Shown in pieces: positions 52,419 through 60,774 of a stretch of 64,000 bases of DNA. Position 1 is the stretch's first letter; every line of letters begins with the position of its first letter. This DNA comes from Paenibacillus sp. 19GGS1-52 (GTDB lineage: Bacteria > Bacillota > Bacilli > Paenibacillales > Paenibacillaceae), in NCBI RefSeq assembly GCF_022369515.1, contig NZ_CP059724.1, forward strand, positions 3,224,001-3,288,000, in the 5' to 3' direction. The position numbers were made by a program, and so were the translations under genes. The notes beneath the pieces were generated by a model that was not told where the DNA came from, made no database searches, and saw nothing but the letters and a program-made list of their open reading frames with translations.

Positions 52419-53194
52419 TGATATCTTTACAACATCTTACCCTACGCAGGGAAGAAAGTTTAATTCTAGATGATGTCTCGCTCGAGATGAAGGATGGAGA
52501 AAACTGGGCTATACTGGGCCGTAATGGTTCTGGCAAAACAACGCTGTTAGAGATGATGACCGGTTACCTATTTCCGAGCAGCGGTTCTGTTGAAGTACTG
52601 GGGTATAAATATGGACAATGTGATTTGCGCGAGGTGCGCAAAGAGATTGGTTATATCGGTCCATCCCTGATGGAAAAAATGTCGCTGACAGATCCCGTGT
52701 GGGAGGTTGTGGCAACCGGCGCTTATGCTTATCTGCGCTTCTATCAGGACATTCCGGCTAAAGTAAAGAAACAGGCAATAAACCTTCTTGAAGATATGAA
52801 TCTGGGTTCCATGGCGTTCCATCCCTTTGGAACACTGTCTCAGGGTGAACGCAAAAAAGCGATGCTGGCCCGTTGTCTGATCGCCAATCCTAAACTGCTG
52901 ATTATGGATGAGCCTTGTGCGGGTCTGGATCTGTTCGAACGGGAAAAGATGCTGGCCGAAGTAGACAAGCTGAGACAGCGTAATGTTTCCGTCGTTTATG
53001 TAACTCATCACGTTGAGGAAATTGTGCCATTGTTCACGCATGTGGCACTAATCCGCGGCGGTAAGCTGGCCGGGGCAGGACCCAAAGCAGAGATATTGAC
53101 CAAAGAAATGATCTTGGCTACCTATGATATTCCTGTTGATGTAGAATGGGATAGTGGTCGTCCCTGGATTAAAATAAGACCTGGAGGCAAATGA
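52418..53194 (+). CDS. ABC transporter ATP-binding protein (YlmA-like)
   Basis: 258 residues. Walker A GRNGSGKTT (about residues 34-42), signature LSQGERKK (about 143-150), Walker B LLIMDEPCAGLD (about 161-172), VTHHVEE switch. No membrane partner is encoded nearby, which fits the soluble YlmA/ModF-like group of orphan ATPases. The role is unknown. Translationally coupled to the thioredoxin gene (TAATG). Confidence 0.87.
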   Translation: MISLQHLTLRREESLILDDVSLEMKDGENWAILGRNGSGKTTLLEMMTGYLFPSSGSVEVLGYKYGQCDLREVRKEIGYIGPSLMEKMSLTDPVWEVVATGAYAYLRFYQDIPAKVKKQAINLLEDMNLGSMAFHPFGTLSQGERKKAMLARCLIANPKLLIMDEPCAGLDLFEREKMLAEVDKLRQRNVSVVYVTHHVEEIVPLFTHVALIRGGKLAGAGPKAEILTKEMILATYDIPVDVEWDSGRPWIKIRPGGK

Positions 53195-53195
53195 C

Positions 53196-54263
53196 TTGAA
53201 CGAAATTAGACAAGAAACCGCAGAGCAGACTCCTGCTCCGGAAGAAATAGTATATTCACGGTATATATGTACGGCTAATCACGGCTTTGCTCCGTATGCA
53301 CAGGAGGAACTCTTCCGTCTGTTTGGGGCTGTGAAGAGCACGCAACTGCTGCCAGGTGAAGTGTTTATTGCAACGCTGCAGGTGGAGCCTGAAGAGGTTT
53401 CACGGGCGTTGCTACAGAATCTGCCGATCTTTCTGCGGCATATTCAGCCGATACAATTTCAGGATGAAGGGGACATGCCAGCGCTGCAGCGCTTGGCTGA
53501 GTATTTGAGTCAGCAAAGTGAGCTTGAAGGCAAGAAGGTCGCCCTGCATCTTCGTAAGAGCGGAGATTATTTTTGGCAGGAGAGTGCAGGCGAACTGCGC
53601 GAGTGGTTGCAAGAACAGCTGCTATCTTTAAATGCTGAATTTACAGTGCAGGACCCTGACTGGGTCATTTCTGTCTATGCAGACGGTGGGGCTTTGTATG
53701 CCGGCGTATCACTTCCTGAGGATAACTTATCCAGCTGGAACGGTGGGGCTATTCGCTTCCGTAAAGATGATGGACAAATCTCGCGTGCCAAGTTTAAGCT
53801 TATGGAGGCGGAAAAAGAATTTGATATTCCGTTTTCCAGTTTCCGAAATGCGGTCGATATTGGCGCGTCTCCAGGGGGTTGGACTTCCTTTCTGCTGGAG
53901 CGTGGAATGAAAGTAACAGCGGTAGACCCGGCACTGATGCACGAGTCACTTCGGAATGCTCCAGGACTTAAAGTACTTCGCAAAAATGCCGGAGAAGTCA
54001 AATTCAAGAATAATGAATTTGATCTGCTTGTCTGTGATATGAGCTGGAGTCCTAAGCTGATGGCGAAGTTGGTAACAGGCCTGTTATACAGCCTTGCTCC
54101 TGGTGGAACGGCAATCGTAACCGTTAAGCTGATGCACAAGAAGCCACTGGCCATGATTAAAGAAATTGTGACTATGTTCGAAGAAGAGCGGATGCAGATT
54201 CAGCGAGCTAAGCAATTAGTTCATAACCGTGATGAAATCACGCTTTATATGATTAAGTACTGA
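53196..54263 (+). CDS. RlmM-like 23S rRNA 2'-O-methyltransferase (FtsJ domain)
   Basis: 355 residues. The N-terminal 190 residues resemble the THUMP-containing lead of RlmM, and the C-terminal Rossmann domain has motif I VDIGASPGGWTSFLLERG (about residues 215-232), the catalytic-tetrad candidates VDPALM and CDMSWSPKLMAKL, and TVKLMHKKPL (Lys). Such enzymes 2'-O-methylate a cytidine of 23S rRNA; target inferred only from family. TTG start with GGAGG (53183-53187) eight bases upstream. Last gene of the run that begins with the NagD-like HAD. Confidence 0.82.
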   Translation: MNEIRQETAEQTPAPEEIVYSRYICTANHGFAPYAQEELFRLFGAVKSTQLLPGEVFIATLQVEPEEVSRALLQNLPIFLRHIQPIQFQDEGDMPALQRLAEYLSQQSELEGKKVALHLRKSGDYFWQESAGELREWLQEQLLSLNAEFTVQDPDWVISVYADGGALYAGVSLPEDNLSSWNGGAIRFRKDDGQISRAKFKLMEAEKEFDIPFSSFRNAVDIGASPGGWTSFLLERGMKVTAVDPALMHESLRNAPGLKVLRKNAGEVKFKNNEFDLLVCDMSWSPKLMAKLVTGLLYSLAPGGTAIVTVKLMHKKPLAMIKEIVTMFEEERMQIQRAKQLVHNRDEITLYMIKY

Positions 54264-54285
54264 GTATCTAACTACAGAATACTTT

Positions 54286-54364
54286 AAGGGAAAGCATCCC
54301 GTTATTAACACTTGCCGGCTTTTTGCTGGTTGGAATGTTAATTGCGGGGGCTTTCCCTTTTTTT
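54286..54364 (+). terminator. Long branched terminator after the rlmM-like gene
   Basis: Outer stem AAGGGAAAGC / GCTTTCCCTT, inner partly paired arms (CCCGTTATTAACA / TGTTAATTGCGGGG), then seven T. Clearly ends the mutM-nfo operon. Confidence 0.85.
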
Positions 54365-54386
54365 CGGCTGAAAAGGAGAGAACAAT

Positions 54387-55967
54387 ATGCAATTCATATC
54401 AAAGCTGGCTAAAGGACAGATTATCGGCGATCGCTATAGAATTACAGAATTGCTCGGAACTGGTGGGATGAGCTATGTATATTTGACTGAAGATTTGCGG
54501 CTGCCAGGTCAGCGCTGGGCAGTTAAAGAAAACATGATTTCGGGAGAATTGTATAGAGATGTGATCGCAGAGGCAGAGCTGCTCATCTCATTGAACCATC
54601 ACCGCCTGCCGCGAATCATTGATTTCTATCGTCCGGATGAGGACGGTTATGCCTATCTTATAATGGATTACATTGAGGGTGTAACCTTAAGCCAATTTAT
54701 GGCGGTTAATTCAGGACCTCTGCCAGCTGTACTAATTGTATCTTTAGCTAGGCAATTGCTAGAAGTGCTGCAATATCTGCATGGGCAGCGTCCGCCGATT
54801 GTCTACCGTGATTTGAAGCCTGCCAACGTTATGCTGACCCATGAGGATGAGCTGGTATTGATCGATTTTGGGATTGCCCGCAGTTATCGGAAGGGAGCAA
54901 ATGAGGATACAGTCAAGCTTGGAACTGTGGGTTTCGCGGCTCCTGAGCAGTATGGCAGTGGACAAAGTCAGCCAGCTTCTGATTTATATGCGCTCGGAGC
55001 CTTACTGCTCTACATGGCTACCGGGGGCCAATGCAGCAGATGGGAATCGGGAATGGAAGGCAGGCTGCACGGGCATATTCCAGATAGACTGATACCTGTG
55101 CTAAGACGGCTGCTGCGTCATCATCCAGATGAGCGTTATCAGGATGCAGATACTGTTCAGCGTGTGCTTGCGCCTATTGCAGCTGAATTTGCTGCCAGAG
55201 GTAAAGACAAAGCTCAAGATAAAGTTAAGACGAAACACATAGCGAAGCCTAACATAAGTACTGGTGAAGCTGGAAGGTCCAATTTCTCAGATTCAGTTAT
55301 AGTAGCAAAAGGGTGTAAACCAGCAGTTATTGCCCTGCTTGGAGTAGCTAATGGTCTTGGAACAACACATACTTCGTTTGCCATTGCCCGTTACCTTTCA
55401 CAGTTGGGTTCTACAGTATGGGTGGATCTAAGCCCAGTTTCATCTGTCTATGACCGTATCTGCAGTATGCTTGAGATCCCTGAAGAGACAGGTTATAACG
55501 ATGAAGGCGAGAGTGGTAGGGCCATAACATGGAATGGGGTTCATTATTGGAAACGTCCACCTCACGGAAATATTGCCGAGTTATTGCAGGGTGATTATCG
55601 ATATATAGTACTGGATCTGGGTACAGGGGAGTATGAGGGAGCCATGGAGGCATTCACGAGCAGCGCTGTGCCGATATTGGTTGCCTCAGGCGCAGATTGG
55701 CGGCTGGAAGAGACACTGCTCTGGTTGCGTCGTAGCGGACTTTCTCCCCACCCCAATTGGCGGGTAGCGTTACCAATCTCTGGACGCGCTGCGGTAACCC
55801 TTTTGCAGGTCAATTTGGGTGTGGGCAAGGTCTATGCACTTCCACTACAACGAGATCCATTTCAGCCGAAGGGAAAGCTCGCAGAGGTTCTGCGCGAACT
55901 CCTGGCAGAGATCACGGGATTGCAGAGTGGAGGAAAAAGAAGACGTTTTTTTCAGAAAAAAACATAA
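54387..55967 (+). CDS. Ser/Thr protein kinase fused to a MinD/TadZ-like domain lacking the P-loop lysine
   Basis: 526 residues, no membrane segment. Kinase domain 15-265: Gly loop LLGTGGMSYVY, Lys47 in WAVKEN, catalytic YRDLKPANV (Asp142), DFG at 160-162, APEQ at 185-188, so it looks active. A charged linker (about 270-300) precedes a second domain (312-500): VIALLGVANGLGTTHTSFAIARYL where MinD/ParA proteins have GKGGxGKTT, then VDLSP and YIVLDLGTGEYEG (Walker B-like), LPLQRDPF. The missing signature and P-loop lysines resemble TadZ/CpaE. It may link phosphorylation to positioning of a partner. Transcribed alone after a strong terminator; no phosphatase or FHA gene is adjacent. Confidence 0.85.
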   Translation: MQFISKLAKGQIIGDRYRITELLGTGGMSYVYLTEDLRLPGQRWAVKENMISGELYRDVIAEAELLISLNHHRLPRIIDFYRPDEDGYAYLIMDYIEGVTLSQFMAVNSGPLPAVLIVSLARQLLEVLQYLHGQRPPIVYRDLKPANVMLTHEDELVLIDFGIARSYRKGANEDTVKLGTVGFAAPEQYGSGQSQPASDLYALGALLLYMATGGQCSRWESGMEGRLHGHIPDRLIPVLRRLLRHHPDERYQDADTVQRVLAPIAAEFAARGKDKAQDKVKTKHIAKPNISTGEAGRSNFSDSVIVAKGCKPAVIALLGVANGLGTTHTSFAIARYLSQLGSTVWVDLSPVSSVYDRICSMLEIPEETGYNDEGESGRAITWNGVHYWKRPPHGNIAELLQGDYRYIVLDLGTGEYEGAMEAFTSSAVPILVASGADWRLEETLLWLRRSGLSPHPNWRVALPISGRAAVTLLQVNLGVGKVYALPLQRDPFQPKGKLAEVLRELLAEITGLQSGGKRRRFFQKKT

Positions 55968-56108
55968 TAAGGCTTTCATTGCTTACAAAAGCCGACTATT
56001 CCGCTAAATACCTGTTCTGTGTTGAGCTCACTTGTGATAAAATAGATAATTGTATGTATAATATAATCTCGAAGATTTTAAATATAGATAGGAGCTTGCG
56101 GAGAATTT

Positions 56109-57662
56109 ATGAGTTTACTTACAGTAGAAGACGTTTCCCATGATTTTGGGGGCCGTACGTTGTTCAAAGATGTAACTTTCCGTTTGCTGGCCGGCGAGCA
56201 TGTAGGACTAGTAGGTGCGAATGGGGTCGGCAAATCAACACTGATGAATATTTTAACAGGAACTCTGTTGAAGGATAGCGGTAAAGTAGAATGGACACCA
56301 AGAGTGCGTTTTGGATATCTCGATCAGCATACGTTGCTTACACCTGGCAAAACCGTACGTGATGTGCTGAAGGATGCGTTCTTGCCACTGCTGGACTTAG
56401 AGCAGGAAATGCTTGAAATTACGGAAAAAATGGGCGATGCTACGCCTGATGAGTTGGATTTGCTGCTGGAGCAAATGGGTGATATTCAGGAACAGCTGGA
56501 TATCGGCGATTTCTATATGATCGATGTAAAAGTAGAGGATATGGGCAACGGACTGGGCCTCTCAGCTATAGGTTTGGATCGCGATGTCTCTACACTCAGT
56601 GGTGGACAACGGACTAAGGTTCTTCTAGCGAAGCTGCTGCTGGAGAAACCGACGGTACTGCTGCTCGATGAGCCTACCAACTATTTGGATGTGGAGCATA
56701 TCGATTGGCTGACCAACTACTTGAGACAGTACCCGTACGCGTTCATGCTGATCTCCCATGATACTGAATTCATGAATAAAGTTGTGGATATCATTTATCA
56801 TTTGGAGTTTACGAAGCTGACACGCTACTCAGCCAACTATGAGAAATTCTTGGAAATGGCAGGAATGAACAAATCCGCGCACATTGATGCTTATGAGAAG
56901 CAGCAGGAATTTATTAAAAAGCAAGAGGATTTCATTCAGCGCAATAAAGCGCGTCTATCCACTTCAAGCCGGGCGAAGAGCCGTGAGAAGCAATTGGATC
57001 GGATGGAGCGGATCGATCGTCCTGAGGAAGCAGCGAAGCCGACATTCCAGTTTAAGGAAAGCCGGGCTAGTGCCAAAGTGGTCTTCGAAGGCGTGGATTT
57101 CGAGATTGGATATGACCGTCCTTTGCTGCCGAAATTGAATATGACGATTGAACGCGGTGAGAAGATTGCCATCGTGGGCTGTAATGGTGTCGGTAAATCG
57201 ACACTGCTGAAATCTATTCTGGGTGTACTTCCAGTTTACAGCGGTAAGACTTATCTCGGTGATTTACTGAATGCCTCTTACTTCGAACAAGAGGTTAAGG
57301 CAGCCAATATTACACCTATTGATGATGTCTGGAATGAATTCTCCAGTCTAACGCAGAATGAAGTGCGATCTCATCTGGCGCGTTGCGGACTGAAGAACGA
57401 TCATATTACCCGTCCACTGAGCATGCTAAGTGGGGGAGAACAAGCTAAGGTTCGTCTATGTAAGCTGTTGATGCGTGAGAGCAACTGGGTTCTGTTTGAT
57501 GAGCCGACGAATCACCTTGATATTGTGGCCAAGGCAGAGTTGAAGCGTGCGTTGAAGGAATATAAGGGCACGATTCTTCTAGTTTCCCATGAACCAGAAT
57601 TTTATGAAGATTGGGTCACCAAAATTTGGGATGTTGAGCAGTGGTCACAACAGTCTGTATAA
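56109..57662 (+). CDS. ABC-F family ATPase
   Basis: 517 residues, two ABC domains, no membrane segments. First: Walker A GANGVGKST, LSGGQRTK, LLLLDEPTNYLD. Second: GCNGVGKST, LSGGEQAK, VLFDEPTNHLD. The P-site linker region (about residues 250-300) contains AYEKQQEFIKKQEDFIQRNKARLSTSSRAKSREKQLDRM. Family members bind the ribosomal E site and act in translation control or antibiotic protection. Length suggests the YfmM-like subgroup; no resistance is claimed. Starts ATG after GGAGCTTGCGGAG. Confidence 0.9.
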   Translation: MSLLTVEDVSHDFGGRTLFKDVTFRLLAGEHVGLVGANGVGKSTLMNILTGTLLKDSGKVEWTPRVRFGYLDQHTLLTPGKTVRDVLKDAFLPLLDLEQEMLEITEKMGDATPDELDLLLEQMGDIQEQLDIGDFYMIDVKVEDMGNGLGLSAIGLDRDVSTLSGGQRTKVLLAKLLLEKPTVLLLDEPTNYLDVEHIDWLTNYLRQYPYAFMLISHDTEFMNKVVDIIYHLEFTKLTRYSANYEKFLEMAGMNKSAHIDAYEKQQEFIKKQEDFIQRNKARLSTSSRAKSREKQLDRMERIDRPEEAAKPTFQFKESRASAKVVFEGVDFEIGYDRPLLPKLNMTIERGEKIAIVGCNGVGKSTLLKSILGVLPVYSGKTYLGDLLNASYFEQEVKAANITPIDDVWNEFSSLTQNEVRSHLARCGLKNDHITRPLSMLSGGEQAKVRLCKLLMRESNWVLFDEPTNHLDIVAKAELKRALKEYKGTILLVSHEPEFYEDWVTKIWDVEQWSQQSV

Positions 57663-57674
57663 GTTAATCAGAAT

Positions 57675-57713
57675 CCGGAGAGGAGCAGTTGATACTGCTG
57701 CTCTCCGGCTTTT
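57675..57713 (+). terminator. Terminator of the ABC-F gene
   Basis: CCGGAGAGGAGCAG / CTGCTGCTCTCCGG (one mismatch), then CTTTT. Confidence 0.8.
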
Positions 57714-57733
57714 ACATATAGGGGGCCTCCAGA

Positions 57734-58807
57734 ATGATCCATAATGAAGAAAGTAAAAAGGTAGCGCCTGCATCCGCAGAAGGACGGGATGGCCGCTATT
57801 CGCGGCAGGTTCGTTTTACACCGTTTGGTGCAGAAGGTCAACTTGGACTTGCGAGTTCCAGTGTGCTTGTAGTAGGCGCCGGTGCGCTGGGCACAGGAAT
57901 TGCTGAAACATTGGCCCGTTGTGGTGTTGGGCGAATTATTATTGCTGACCGCGACTATGTGGAGTGGAGCAACTTGCAGCGTCAGCAGCTGTATACGGAG
58001 GAAGATGCTAGACAGCGCATGCCGAAGGCTGCTGCAGCCAAGGCAAGACTTCAGCAGATAAACTCAGATATAACGATAGAGTCCCATGTTCTGGATGTGC
58101 GTGCAGAGGAGCTTGAAAGCTTGCTGCCGGGAGTGGATCTCATTATGGATGGAACGGATAATTTTGATACCCGATTGATTATCAATGACATGGCGCAGAA
58201 GTACAACATCCCCTGGATTTATGGAGCCTGTGTAGGCAGCTATGGCATCACTTATACTATTCTTCCAGGTGAGACTCCCTGTCTGAATTGTCTGCTTGGT
58301 ACGGTTCCGCTGGGTGGAGATACCTGTGACACGGTAGGCATTCTCCCGCAGGCTGTACAACTGGTTACGGCAAACGGTACAGCGGAGGCGCTTAAGCTGT
58401 TAGGTGGACGCAGGGAACAGTTGAGAGGCAAGCTGCTTACGTTCGACGTATGGCGTAATGAACATCAAGAGATCGGAGTAAGCGCTGCGAAGAAGGAGCA
58501 TTGTCCTTCTTGCGGTAGCCAGCCTATTTATCCGTACCTTACTGCGGCCAATACGGAGCGGAGCGATGTGCTTTGCGGGAGGGATACTGTACAGATCCGT
58601 CCTGCTCGGCGTCAGCAGATCAATCTGGAGGAGACAGCCAGCCGTTTATCCCGGATCGAAAATGGTAAGGTAGACAGTAATCCCTATCTGGTATCCTTTA
58701 GAGAAGGCGACTATCGGATGGTAATTTTCGCCGATGGTAGGGCATTAATTCATGGAACCAGTGATATTGCGGCTGCACGCAGCTTTTATCACCGTTATTT
58801 TGGATAA
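57734..58807 (+). CDS. thiF: ThiF/MoeB-family adenylyltransferase
   Basis: 357 residues. E1-like fold: RYSRQVRFTPFGAEGQ (MoeB/ThiF start), nucleotide loop VVGAGALGTGIAETLARCGVG, DRDYVEWSNLQRQ (Arg finger and Asp), DGTDNFDTR, and the two zinc CxxC pairs CLNC and CPSC. The C-terminal extension (about residues 280-357, NPYLVSFREGDYRMVIFADGRALIHGTSDIAAARSFYHRYFG) is the short rhodanese-like/ThiF tail seen in Bacilli. It activates ThiS or MoaD C-termini by adenylation. No thiS is adjacent, so the pathway is uncertain. RBS GGGGGCC is weak. Confidence 0.87.
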   Translation: MIHNEESKKVAPASAEGRDGRYSRQVRFTPFGAEGQLGLASSSVLVVGAGALGTGIAETLARCGVGRIIIADRDYVEWSNLQRQQLYTEEDARQRMPKAAAAKARLQQINSDITIESHVLDVRAEELESLLPGVDLIMDGTDNFDTRLIINDMAQKYNIPWIYGACVGSYGITYTILPGETPCLNCLLGTVPLGGDTCDTVGILPQAVQLVTANGTAEALKLLGGRREQLRGKLLTFDVWRNEHQEIGVSAAKKEHCPSCGSQPIYPYLTAANTERSDVLCGRDTVQIRPARRQQINLEETASRLSRIENGKVDSNPYLVSFREGDYRMVIFADGRALIHGTSDIAAARSFYHRYFG

Positions 58808-58830
58808 TTGGAATTGAGGAGGAGAACAGT

Positions 58831-59133
58831 ATGAACAACGGAGCGATCAGACATATGGCTCTATTTACATTGAAATATTCGGTAGGTGCACTAGAGACCG
58901 AAGCTTTCCTGAAGGATGGGGCAGACATATTGAGCGCTATACCGGTTGTGCAGAATTTTGAGGTGCTGCGTCAAGTAAGTGCGAAGTGTGAATATGATTT
59001 TGGGTTTTCGATGGAATTCGAGAATCAGGAAGCTTATGAGACTTATAATAACTATCCTAGTCATCAGACTTTTGTGAAGGAACGTTGGGATACTGAGGTT
59101 GTGAAATTCCAAGAGATCGACTTAACTAAGTAA
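58831..59133 (+). CDS. Dabb (dimeric A/B barrel stress-response) family protein
   Basis: 100 residues. Starts MNNGAIRHMALFTLKY; the RHMALFTLK strand, VVQNFEVLRQVSAKCEYDFGFSMEFENQEAYETYNNYPSHQTFVKERW are typical of the stress-responsive alpha/beta barrel (Dabb) family. Function in the cell is unknown. GGAGGAGAAC lies before the ATG. It follows thiF by 23 bases, probably the same transcript. Confidence 0.85.
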   Translation: MNNGAIRHMALFTLKYSVGALETEAFLKDGADILSAIPVVQNFEVLRQVSAKCEYDFGFSMEFENQEAYETYNNYPSHQTFVKERWDTEVVKFQEIDLTK

Positions 59134-59226
59134 TCCTTTAGAATGTCTTGTCTGCATCCGGGGAATCCTAGTTCTATCTGCGACGGCTTTGTCCGCGCAA
59201 GGCTGATCTGGATGCGGGGGATATCC

Positions 59227-59937
59227 GTGAATGAACGAATTGTATGGTACGTGTCTGAGCACCGAGAGGAAGAGCGTGTTGCTCTTGAACGGGTGTTGGA
59301 GGAGCTTGGACTGGAGGCAACAATGAGCGAAGATCCTGAGGATCTTCGCTCATTGTTATCCAGAGTAGAGCCTGTTTTACTGCTAACAGAGCTGTATGAT
59401 GCTGGTAGATGGGAAGGATGGGACATCATATCCGCGATAAGAGAGGAAGGGGTAGTTCTGCCAGTCATAGTTATCTCCGACGATCGTTCCGGTGAAGGGG
59501 CTGTGGCGGCTTTTGAAGCGGGAGCTAATGATTATTTGGCAAAACCTGTACATCTAGGTGAATTCAAATGCAGAATTCTTAATGTATTAGGGCTCACCCG
59601 TCGAAGACAAGGACTGAATAATCTACTCAAAATCGATGGATTGATACTCGATCCTAGCCGCCGGCTCGTAAGCCGGGAGGGGAAAGAGATGATTATGACT
59701 CCCAAAGAATTCGATCTGCTCTATTATCTCGCAGCAAATCTCGGTGATGTATGTCCACGGAACGAAATATTGAGGCATGTATGGGGATATCACTTCCAAG
59801 CCGATACTAATGTTGTGGATGTCTATATCAGGCACCTTCGTCTTAAGGTGGATAAAGGCTACCGTAATAAGCTGATTCATACTGTACGCGGGACAGGGTA
59901 TGTAATGAGGGCGCCAGTGAGCAGCGCCACATGCTGA
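59227..59937 (+). CDS. OmpR-type response regulator with atypical receiver
   Basis: 236 residues from the GTG at 59227 (GGGGG six bases upstream). Receiver (about 1-118): the usual acidic pair is replaced by VSEHREE, and the phosphoacceptor position reads LLLTELYD (no Asp where LLLDL is expected), but the Lys of LAKPVH and Thr/Ser region VIVISDD are kept. The C-terminal winged helix (about 135-230) is normal: MTPKEFDLLYYLAANLGDVCPRNEILRHVWG, VDVYIRHLRLKVDKG, TVRGTGYVMRA. No histidine kinase is adjacent. The gene carries a perfect palindrome at 59319-59357. It is probably phosphorylation-independent. Confidence 0.88.
   Translation: MNERIVWYVSEHREEERVALERVLEELGLEATMSEDPEDLRSLLSRVEPVLLLTELYDAGRWEGWDIISAIREEGVVLPVIVISDDRSGEGAVAAFEAGANDYLAKPVHLGEFKCRILNVLGLTRRRQGLNNLLKIDGLILDPSRRLVSREGKEMIMTPKEFDLLYYLAANLGDVCPRNEILRHVWGYHFQADTNVVDVYIRHLRLKVDKGYRNKLIHTVRGTGYVMRAPVSSATC
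59319..59357. repeat. Perfect 39-bp palindrome inside the response regulator gene
   Basis: Arms of 18 bp (59319-59336 and 59340-59357, AACAATGAGCGAAGATCC and complement) with TGA between. In frame it encodes residues about 32-44 of the receiver. Confidence 0.9.
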
Positions 59938-59980
59938 ACCCAAATCTCTAATATAGACATAACACTATGATTAAGAGCTG

Positions 59981-60487
59981 TTACAGAACGCGGCGGGCCT
60001 TCAGGTAGGTTCTTTTCCAGTTGCCAGAGTTGAGATCAGAGATTGTTACACCTGGAGATCCGTATGTGTGCAGGATTTTTCCGTTGCCAGCATAAACAGC
60101 TACGTGTGTTACATTTCTGCCGTTTGCTCTACTGCCACTAGAGAAAAACACCAGATCACCGACGCGAAGATTAGCTTTCGAGACAGCCGTCCCAACCTTT
60201 GATTGAGCTACTGAAGAACGGGGCAAATTAACGCCATATTTACTAAAAATATATTTCATGAACGAAGAGCAGTCGAAAGATCGGGTTGTTGAAGTAGATG
60301 CCCCAAATTCATAACGAACGCCCATATATTTTTTGCCAAGGTTAACGATGGCTTGTCCTGTTGAAGAAGTAACAGATGCTGCTGCAACGGGTGCTGTGCC
60401 AGCTCCAGTTGCCATCAGAGTACTCATTCCAATCGTGGTGCACATTCCTACTATAATTGCTTGTTTAAACCATTGGTGCTTTATCAT
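59981..60487 (-). CDS. NlpC/P60 family cell-wall peptidase
   Basis: 168 residues. N-terminal signal peptide (FKQAIIVGMCTTIGMSTLMATGAGTAPVAA), then a lone NlpC/P60 domain: RSFDCSSFMKYIFSKYG with the catalytic Cys, DLVFFSSGSR and THVAVYAGNGKILHTYG with the catalytic His. It is expected to cut gamma-D-glutamyl-diaminopimelate links in peptidoglycan outside the cell. GGGAGGTATT lies before the ATG on the minus strand. Transcribed alone. Confidence 0.93.
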   Translation of the reverse strand: MIKHQWFKQAIIVGMCTTIGMSTLMATGAGTAPVAAASVTSSTGQAIVNLGKKYMGVRYEFGASTSTTRSFDCSSFMKYIFSKYGVNLPRSSVAQSKVGTAVSKANLRVGDLVFFSSGSRANGRNVTHVAVYAGNGKILHTYGSPGVTISDLNSGNWKRTYLKARRVL

Positions 60488-60684
60488 GTTGTAATACCTC
60501 CCAGGTTTGTAAGTATGATTCTGTCTATCTTGCTAGCTTGCCTGATTCGTAGTATAGCAGGTTCTCTATGCCCTAAATATTGGTTAGTAGGCTCCAAATG
60601 CAGACTGAGCCTAGGTTGTAAGCGTTATATTAAAATTTCATTAAAAGTTACAAAAAATTAATATTTATATGATCGCCAACAAAA

Positions 60685-60728
60685 TAAAACCGATAAATCC
60701 TTCAACAGCAAAGGATTACCGGTTTTTA
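60685..60728 (-). terminator. Terminator of thiN
   Basis: Minus strand CCGGTAATCCTTT / AAGGATTTATCGG with small mismatches, then TTTTATTTTG. 47 bases after the thiN stop. Confidence 0.65.
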
Positions 60729-60774
60729 GAATTTGAAACAAAGGTTACAACGATGTATCTAATTGAATATGTAC

